DNA of 64,000 nucleotides, from the NCBI RefSeq assembly GCF_000003815.2, contig NC_049988.1, positions 120,000-183,999 of the forward strand, read 5' to 3'. Positions within the stretch are counted from its first letter, which is position 1; each line of letters starts with the position of its first letter. This stretch comes from Branchiostoma floridae (lineage: Eukaryota > Chordata > Leptocardii > Amphioxiformes > Branchiostomatidae). Under the pieces are notes generated by a model. The model searched no databases, was not told the DNA's origin, and was given only the letters and a program-made list of their open reading frames with translations. A program made the translations under genes and the position numbers. Shown here piece by piece: positions 43,729-53,700 of the stretch.

Positions 43729-46700
43729 CTATACTTTTTTCAACTCCATGAGTTTTTTTGCCATGAGTAAATTTTCCTTCTTAAAATGTTCAGGAAACAG
43801 CAAAGATGTAGCAGCTATCCCATCATACTTGTATGGGAGCCTTCCCACAATCCTCCAGTCCCACATCTCATATCTGGGGAGAAAACAAACAAACAAACAA
43901 ACAGATTAGTAAACAAGCAAATATAATGCAATCATCATTGGTACAATTATGCATTGAAAGAATAGATAATCAATTTAACCATTGAAACATTGGCCATGTC
44001 AGAACCTGCTGGTACAGTGATTTTACTGTTCTTGGGAATTGCACTTAATGGCAATTTCTTCACATGACTCAGGTGAACATGTAATATTGTAAAATTGGTT
44101 GGACACATCCTCAAGATGCCACAAGACACACCTGCACAAAAAGCCTTTGAATCTGCCATACTACTTGGTTCCAACAGATTCAAGGCACTCAAGGGTATGT
44201 GTGGCCGCGTAGCACAGTGGTAGTGTATTCGGCCCGTGACCGAGAGGTCGCCGGTTCGAATCCGCCTGCCGTGTTGCCGGTCTTGTGCCCTTGGGAAAGG
44301 CACTTTACACGACTTTCCTCACTTTACTCAAGTGAAAAATGAGTCGTCCCTCGGATAGGACGTTAAATGCTCCGTGTATGGGGAGAGCCATACCCTATGC
44401 ACGTTAAAGAACCCGCCACATGTGCGAACATCCACCTGAGCGGATCAAACCATTCCGGCCAAAATAGGGGTAGGGAATCTCCCGAGCAGCCCTCGTAACC
44501 CCTGCTTCGCCTATTGGGTCAGTCAGTCCTCACTCATAGTGAGCAATTGGGCTGGTCTCAATCATGATGTTTCTGACCTAGGGCGAAGAGTTGCTGACAT
44601 GGAAAATTTGTCAAACTGCTTGAAATTGTTGCCAACAATATTTTTTCCAATCATGTAACCCGTAATCTTTAAGTGGCCTTCAGGCCTTGTTAGGTGGTGA
44701 CCATTGAGTAAAAGAAAAAAAAAACAAAAAAAAACACACGTGCGATGGTGCGGTGTGCGTTGGTGCAAATCCTTCTGTCGGAAGTTGGTGATTCACTTCA
44801 AATCACCCGGATGGAGGCCTGGCGACCTCTGTCTTGTATCAGCCACATGGTGATCTACATCATTCACCCGTAAGGGGCGGTATAACCCGTCGTTGTCCGA
44901 ACATGTGCCAGGGCTCGAATTAACCACTTGCCCACCCCCTCCGCGCAAGTAGTTTTCTCTGTGCGCAAGTTGTTCAGAAAGTCAGGTTGCGCACGGCGCA
45001 ACTTGATTTTTTGGGTAAACAAAACGATCCGTAAGTTACAGACCCTGTTTGGGGGATAAACGCCTTTGGTAAGCCCTAATTTTCCGCCGGAAACTTCGCT
45101 CAAAGTTCAAAATTTGCGGATTTCGGCCGCTGTAGAGCCGCCATTTTAAATCTACCTTCAAGTCTTGCGCAAAATCTGGCACTAACTCACATCTCGTGAA
45201 TCGCGAGAGTCATACCCCATTGGCCATTTCGGCGTGACGTAGCGCGCCTGGGCGCTGCTATTGGTGGAATATCTGATGACCCAACGCTGTGTTCACGGGA
45301 AAAATCACGCAGCAAGGCATGAAACTTTGACAATGTAAATACGAAAACTCATCGACTGCCTAACGTCCTTGCCAATAAGTACATGTATAGGCTTATTTTG
45401 AAGGTTTTTGTTTTGCTTGGGACAATACTGTCTGTGGAATGCGGGAAAAACAGCTAGTGTGACGATGACTATACTGGGGAGGGGCGCACGGTCGGCACTG
45501 TTCAACGGAGGTCGCGTTTTTTTCACGGTTCTTTGAGATATTATTTTTGTTGGCTTGCAGTCTTTATTTTCAAAAGATCGGTAAATGGATGTTGTTTATT
45601 GAGAAAAGTGCGCTAATTTGCCCTGCATCTTTTTTTGTGTGCTATATTTCTTCAACTGAAATGAACTGTTTTTACAGATAATGATAAGTAGCTAATTTGG
45701 AGAAAGTAACAACTTAGAAGTGGCGCAACCTGAAATGCTGATGGCGCAAGTTGGTTTTTGATTCAGGTTGCCGCCTGGGCAACCTGGCTAAAAAAAGTAT
45801 TTCGAGGCCTGTGTGCGAACATGTATATAGGGCTCCCTTGGAAATCAGTTACTACGTTAACTGAAGGGACTACCCTAAAGATCAATAAATAAAAATAAAA
45901 AGGGAAGACACTATGTCAACTTGCAATTGCTTAGCTTGTTGAAAGCAGACCTATTAAGCACAGAGGCCGAACCCTTCCTACAACAGCAAAGAAACTCCAG
46001 GAGCTAAGGAAGCTTGAGGATGCAAAGCACAGTAGAAAAGGATGAAGAGAGACTGAATGCATCTATAGGACTTTCCAAAGTCTATAGAAGCTGAATGCAG
46101 TGACTGATAATGATGATGACTCAGGAGTAAAATCAGTACCTAATGCTTCCATTCCAGATATCCCTGTGACGGGATGTCGACTGGAGGTCCTGTTTTTCAT
46201 GGCTTAATACGGTGTTACCTCTGGGTTTCCAGAACATATTGCGTGCGTTCCACTCTTAGGCCACGGCAAGTAAATTTTATGGATGACATCAGCGCGCGCA
46301 TTAATTTTCGCCTGATTTCAGGAAAAAAAAAGATTTTTTTTTGGTTCGGAGATGGTCAACATGACAAGAAAGTACCAAAATGGGCAAATATGTTACTACA
46401 AATATGTTGTGTTGTAGGCTAATGGTTGTACTTGTAGAAGTGACACTAGCCAACTGTTATAGAAGTGAAACTACAAATTTAGTTAGTTGTAAAAGTGGCC
46501 CTAATATGGAAGCCAAGAGTATTGTTGCCATGTTGGTAAGTGATACCAGTCTACCACACCAGTGTCACCTTTACTACACTAGTACAGGTTTTAAATACAG
46601 AAATGAATGTCTTGTAGGCTGTCATATCATGTTTCGTCGCTTCAATTCTTTTTTTTTAAGTTTAGTGTGTATATTTGGGAAATTTAGCCATCTTGTTTTT

Positions 46701-47696
46701 TTCAACCCATCTTGTTCTTAATTTCACCCTATCTCACCATTTTTGCCGTCTGCAGAGGATGTCATCCATAAAATTTACTTGCTGTGGCCTTATATGTCTT
46801 GTGATTATAATGAATACTGTAATCTTGTTATTTCCTATGCTGTTTCATCCTGACCTGTCCAAGTCCAGAGCCTGCACCATGTCTGTGTATGAGGATGTCC
46901 GGTAGTCATATCCACCACACATGTACAGTGTCCTGTCCAGGACGTGATGTCCAAACCTGCACTGGACAAGAGGCCATGTGGTCACAACTGACCACGACTC
47001 CTATGTGGGTAAAAAGAAAATCAAAACCCATGTTGTATCATTACACACACCGAGTGATTTTTTCATTTACATTCTTTCTATTTTGTAACAGCAGTCCGCT
47101 ATTTCCTCTATTTTGTGAGGCAAATATTGATAAACTGACAGCTTGGTTCAATGAACATCTAAATTACATGCTGATTTTTGTCAGCCTAGAGGATGGAATG
47201 TACAAACTTTTTGTCCATCACCAGCTACAAAATTCAATCAAAGGACAGAATTAGAAGTACAGACGCTGGCTAGAACCCTGGCCCCCCTGCACTGTCCGAC
47301 AAATCAGAGTGATGCTGCACATTTGTATCAAACAAATAAACAACATGGACTCAGAGCACTACAAAATTTAAACCCTGAAGGTAGCAAGAACCATCAGGTT
47401 GCACCCTAATTTGTCATGGTTGTATTATTGGATGTACATACCCAAATACCAAAGATCATGTGGACCTAGATGTAATTACAAGTATTACAGATCTAGAGAA
47501 TCTGATATACAAATGTACCAGTCACACATACAAGAATGCACACACACACACACACACACACACAAACAAACAAACAAACAAACACACACACGCACAAACG
47601 CACACAAACACACACACACACAGTCACACAAACACATACACACAGTCACACAAACACACAAGCATGCACACAAACACACACACACAAACACACAGT

Positions 47697-47731
<35 letters not shown>

Positions 47732-50700
47732 AGTCACACAAACACACACACACAAATACACAGTCACACACGCGCACACACAAGAACTTGATGGTAACAA
47801 CAGGAAGTCACTGTTACTTACCCCTTCAAAACTATACACTTCCACTTGAGGGACAGTACTTGACCCATCATCCCCTCCAAGAACAATGAACCCTCCCTTA
47901 ACTTCTGCCATTGCGTGATTGGCTCTCCCATGTCTTAGCGAGTTCAGAGAGGTCACGCCAGACTCGGGATCGTAAAGCCAGAAGCCGCTCCGCCCTCGCG
48001 CCACTGTGCGTCCTCCGCTGAGGTAAATCTTGTTGTCGTGGCAACAGCAAGCGTGGCCCGTCAGTCCGCAGTCTAGAGTTTCTGTGTACTTCCAAACATT
48101 TTTCTGGAAGAGAATAAAAAATAAGTAGTACAATATCAATGTTATATATTAAGGATGTTTGTCAGATCGTGTGGTGCAGCGACAGCGTGTTTAATTTGGG
48201 AACGAGAGGTCTCGAGTTTGAACCCTGCCGTGTCACCGATCTTGTGCTCTTGGGAAAGGCATTTACACGACTTTCCTCACTTTACTCAGGTGAAAATGAG
48301 TACCTAGCTTTGGCAATGGCCGTCCCTCGGATAAGACGTTACATGGAGGTCCCAGGTTTGGGAGAGTCATACCCCAAGCACGTTTAAGAACTCGCCGCAC
48401 TTATCTTATCGAAAAGAGTAGGGGACCTTTCCGGTGTGAGTGGATGAAACCTACAGACTGGTCTCTGGGTTGACATCTTGAAACGGTGATAGTCACCTGT
48501 TATGTCAATCCTTCCACAAACGTGGTAAATCTAAAATAGAAATAGACATATTGCACAGAAGGACTATCAAAAGATCAACACTAGTACAAGATTCAGGTGA
48601 GTATTTTACCTTAGTACAGTACTTTTCCACAGTAAAGTCTATCTCTTCACCATTCCAGCCTCCCACAGCGAACAGTACTTTGTCCACAGCCACCAGACAA
48701 AAGTCGCTCCTGGCGTGCCGCATCGAACGCAGGTCAGTCCACGTGTCGCTCCGGGGGTCGTAACGACAAAATGACTTGTGCAGTCTCATCTTCTTGTCAT
48801 AACCTGGGTATAGAGAAAATCAAAAATGAATAAAAAAATTGCAAATACAAGAAAAAAACATGAGAGAGAAATCAAATAAATTGGAAAGTAACACAAATTT
48901 TTAAACGTAAATTCAAACCAGTAAAATACAGAATGATGTTCATCATGTATTACGCACAATGCAAAAATGAACAAATTAACGTTTGTACCTTGAACTACTA
49001 AGTGACCTGTGTTTTAGTTTATTGCAATAGAGCCCTCTTTAGGCTACAACTGTTGAAAGTCTCAAATTTGTTTCAATTAGCAATAATGGTCAGCAAATAA
49101 TACTTCAGGGGCACAAATGATACAGGGGTACAGACATTACAGGGGATACGGACACTAGATAACCTGCTCCATCAAATTTCTGAAAAAGAATGAGAACAAA
49201 TCCTTAGTCTATAGGATTGTGGTGGCCCAAACTTCCCTCCAGACTCACCTCCTGCTAAGTACAGGAAGTTGTCCACGACAGCGACAGCGTGGTTCAGTTT
49301 CCCAGAGTACGGAAGGTCCTGCACCTGTTGCCATGGCAACACAGCATCCTCCTTCCATGGTGTTTCTGGGGACGACTTCTCCAAGTAAAACATCTGTTTG
49401 GCAGAAAACAAGAGGCAGGCTTCTGAATTTCCGTAGACATTCGCAAATGGCTTTATACTAAATATGTACCAAAATTTAAATCTACATCAGAGGTTTACAA
49501 CCATCCCTGAACAGAGACGGTGGGCGCCATAGACTTCCTGCAACTTATGATCCACTGCTTACTGAGTCACTTGTTCTATCTGCATAATGTGACGTCACGA
49601 CAGCAGTGGATTGTTTATTCCTTGAAAAAGACTGGTGCTGTTCAGTCAAAAATTTAGTCCAATTTTTGTGTTGGATATTACAGTTAAATTACTTCCACAA
49701 AATATGAGTAATGCACTTAATTTCTTGGTGTGACTCAGAACTTTTTGATCACCCCTAGTATTTAGACTAGATTGTGTTCAATTGTCCTCAAGTGCCTTTC
49801 CTGGGATTTAGGCAAAATATTTTTGGCAATGGATTCAAACCCACCAACCTTAATAATCTCAACCCCATTAAATCCAATACCAAGAGCTTATATAGCAAGT
49901 ACTGAGTAGGACAATACTTGTTCAAAAGTGATACACTAAGCTCACAGTCAATGACATTATCATAATGATTACTTACCTCTCGACTTGCCCCCTGGTCCAT
50001 GACATTCCCACCCAGAATCACTAACATCCATTTCACTGAGCGTACTTGTGTCCGCGATGACTGCATCGTAAACTGCTCATCAGGGTAGCGATGGTACCTA
50101 TACAATATCATCATCATCATCAGTCGACGTGCTTACACACGACATGGTTATACGGCCCCTTACATTCCCTTTCGCAGTACAAAAAAAGGCTTCATTCATA
50201 AGTCTTAATATATAATCCCAAATTTCTTTATGGCCTAGGAATAAAATGTTGTATTTCCAGACACCATACCATCCCTAGCAAAATCCTGCCAAACCTACTG
50301 TAGACTTTTTTCTTTGGCTACTAGCAAAGGGCATAGATTTACTTCATCATGCTGGCTCCTGATGGATCTTGCTGTCTAATGTTAGTTCACCTTTAATTGC
50401 GGGGTGACCAATATCCGAATGTGTTGATTAAAACAGTTTCTAGGGATATCAAGTTGACAATGGTTTCAATATCAAGATATTGCATTTTGAAACCACATTC
50501 GTCGACTTGATATCCTTACATACTTAAAAAGAACGGATATAGGTTACAGTTGCGGATAAAGGTGAACTAGTGTTACATGCTGATTTGCAGTTGATGACAA
50601 AATGTTGCATTTAATTGTATATACTAGATTTTCATTAGGTTAATAGTTACAAACAGCACTTGCACATTTTAAAAATCTTTTATAGTCATGGAGGGTATGG

Positions 50701-53700
50701 GCACATGCAAAACTATAAAAAAAAATGAAAGAACAAACTAGAAAGTAAACAAACTTTGTCGCCTCCATGACCAAGTTTCTGCAGTCCACATCTGTCCTCA
50801 TGAACTTGACAGCACGGACGTCCCGTACCAAGTCTGACAGCGACATCAGAGGGAAGCGGATGTTATGCATGACACGTCCTGTCAGGGCAAAAGTTAAACA
50901 TAGACATAAGAGCGAGACAGACAGAGAGAGAACTGGTTTAATCTAAACACACAATTTCAAGTACAAGATGGTAATCCGAAGACTAGATTGCCTCGTACAA
51001 TGTACAAAAGAGACTGGCGTTTAAGAGTCTAATGGAATGTCCTGCCTAAGTGCATTAACCTAGAATAATACTGTAAATGCATTTAAGTTTGCGGGGATTT
51101 AATTTCGCGGTAGCGGGAAAAGGGACTTTTCGCAGTGGTTTAAGTTCAAGGTAAAACCATCGACTGCAGTCTAATACCATGATAGAAAAATGTTCCTGGT
51201 GGTTTCAAGAAAACCGCGAACATTAATCCACCGGAACATTTTTGCATTTACAGTAATCATCACAATTCCCACTTTACTGAACAATTTAAAAGTGTGGATC
51301 TACACACACAGTTAAAACCCACAACAAACTGGGGTGTGTCACCTCACTATATAATATAAGCATAATATAAGTTAGCAATACACAACAGTCTCAACACACG
51401 ATAACAAAATGGAGCTGCAACTCCCAAAAAATGAAATAAGAAAATCAGATGCAATTCTTACCTGTAGCCCAGATTTCAGTATTGCTGTATAATTGTGCAT
51501 GCAGAAGGCACATCCAAGTTGCTATAACTGCATTCAATCTATAATGGCATGCAGGGAGATATACACATTTGTAAGAATGCATGCAATCAGGAAAAGCTGG
51601 AGAAATGTCATAATTCACATTGGAGTCAGAAATATAAAATGTTTCTCTTCTAAAATTGTTCTACTTCATTTATCTATCATACTTGATAACAATGAAGTTT
51701 ATTTGGAAGTTCTTGCCCATACACATACACAGTACAAATGGTATCTGTATGTTGAATGTATTTTTTTTTTCTTGCAGCATAATAATAATACTTACGGTTG
51801 CATCCTTCAAACAATGAAAATATTATTGTTGTTTGAAGAAAATCAGTTCTATATTCCACAATTGTCCTAAAGTCCAAAGATTGAGTGTTGAAACTTGGCT
51901 TTTAAGTAACAAATTGGGCTGACCTGCCAAGGTCACTCTAGTTTCAGGGTCATGGTTGATCCAGGTGGCGGCCGCACAGAAGGCGTCCACTTCACTGGTC
52001 ACTTCCAGGCGGTCACTCTCCAGGTACAGGCACAGCTCCTCACAGGTCAGGTCCTGCAAATTAAACAACAAACTTGTTACAGTCAAACCTGTCCTGAGCA
52101 ACTAGCCTGGGTACCATCCTATTTCTACCGGGGCTCCTTACACTCACTTCCCTTTTTAGTGTAAGGAGCCCCGGTAGAAATAGGATGGTACCCAGGCTAC
52201 TGAGCAACCACTCTAGGGACCAAGAAAAAATGGTTGCTGAGGACAGGTGGTTCCTAATCCAACAAGTTGGTTGATGGTCTGACATCGATGGTCGGATGAT
52301 CGATGCATGTATGGTGATCCTGGCTTATGTAAATAACGTTACATGTGATACTAACTAACATTAACAATCACAAAATAATAGAGCACACACATTGGTTGGG
52401 GAAGACAGGTGGTTGCTTGGGAGGGGGTCTTAACGATGTAAAAATGGACAGCACTGTTTCAATGTGTCCTCTGACGGCAGGTGGTTGCCTGCGCTAGGTG
52501 GTTGCTCAGATAGGTTTCACTGTAATATCAAAACTAAAGCCAATACCAGAACATTCATTCTACAGGAACAGAAAAACATAAATTAAACTTACCTTTTCAT
52601 ATCACAGTGTATTCAAAGCAATAATTAAGGCATAGGCAAATGTACTTCCATCTTGACACATGGTGGTAGACAATACATGACTTGAAGACATACAATATAC
52701 GAAACACCTTTCCTACATTCAATCTAACATAAGGGCCCCAAATACAATTTTCCCAAATTACTTACACCAAAACAAAACCTGCCTGCAAAGCTGATATGTG
52801 TTACACCAAAGGCAGTTGCAATGTATAATGGCTCATACTATTAGATACATACAATGAACAGCCCAAAACTTGTCTTGTCTATTAATTTGATCCATATGGC
52901 AAAGTAGCGCAATCACTTAGCACTTACTATATGCTTTAGTAGTAATATTACCTAAACAACCCGCCGTATGAAATACGTGGTGTCTACAATGTCATGCCAA
53001 AACGTGAGCAATCTTTTGAGATCCGTTAGTGGTAAGTACGGCCTCTGTACGAACTCGTAGGGAATCCGGAATTTTGGAGCGTGCTGTGCCAAAACGTGGG
53101 CAATCTTTTGAGATCCGTAAGTGATAAGTGCCACCTCCGTACGAACTCGTAGGGAATCCAGAATTTTGGAGCGTGCTGTGCCAAAACGTGGGCAATCTTT
53201 TTAGATCCGTTAGTGGTAAGTACCGCCTCTGTACGAACTCGTAGGGAATCTGACGGATTTCGTAGCACGTAGACACGCCATAGAGAACTTAATTTGCAGG
53301 CAAAACTTTGTGTTGCTGTGTTGACGTACTCCCTCCCTGCTCTTGCCAGTCATTCCCCACGTTTTCAGAAATATGTGGCGGACCTGGCCTCCAAAAAGAC
53401 GTAAGGAGAAATTGCACGTATGACGGGTTGTGCCCTTAGCTTTAAAGGAATCTCCTCTATTTTAGTAATGACCTTGAATTGGGGTGACTGAGAAACTTGC
53501 GGGATGTTTTTGAGGATGAAGTCGTCGGCTGCGATCTCCACACGTGAGAGGGAGTAGCGATAGGCCAGCTGTAGCGCCAGGAGGCAGTTCTGTGCTGACA
53601 TGGTCAGGATGAGGTACTCACAGCACAGGTCTATCACTGCAGGACAGAAAAGCAGATCTGAAACTTTTCATGTGCACAGTGTAAGGACCATTCACACTTG

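Noticed and set aside
47399..47889. Long open frames rich in Thr-His or Val-Cys over the CA microsatellite
   Set aside because: Produced by the dinucleotide repeat in all frames. The only real coding part nearby is BTB-Kelch exon 9 (48103-47822).
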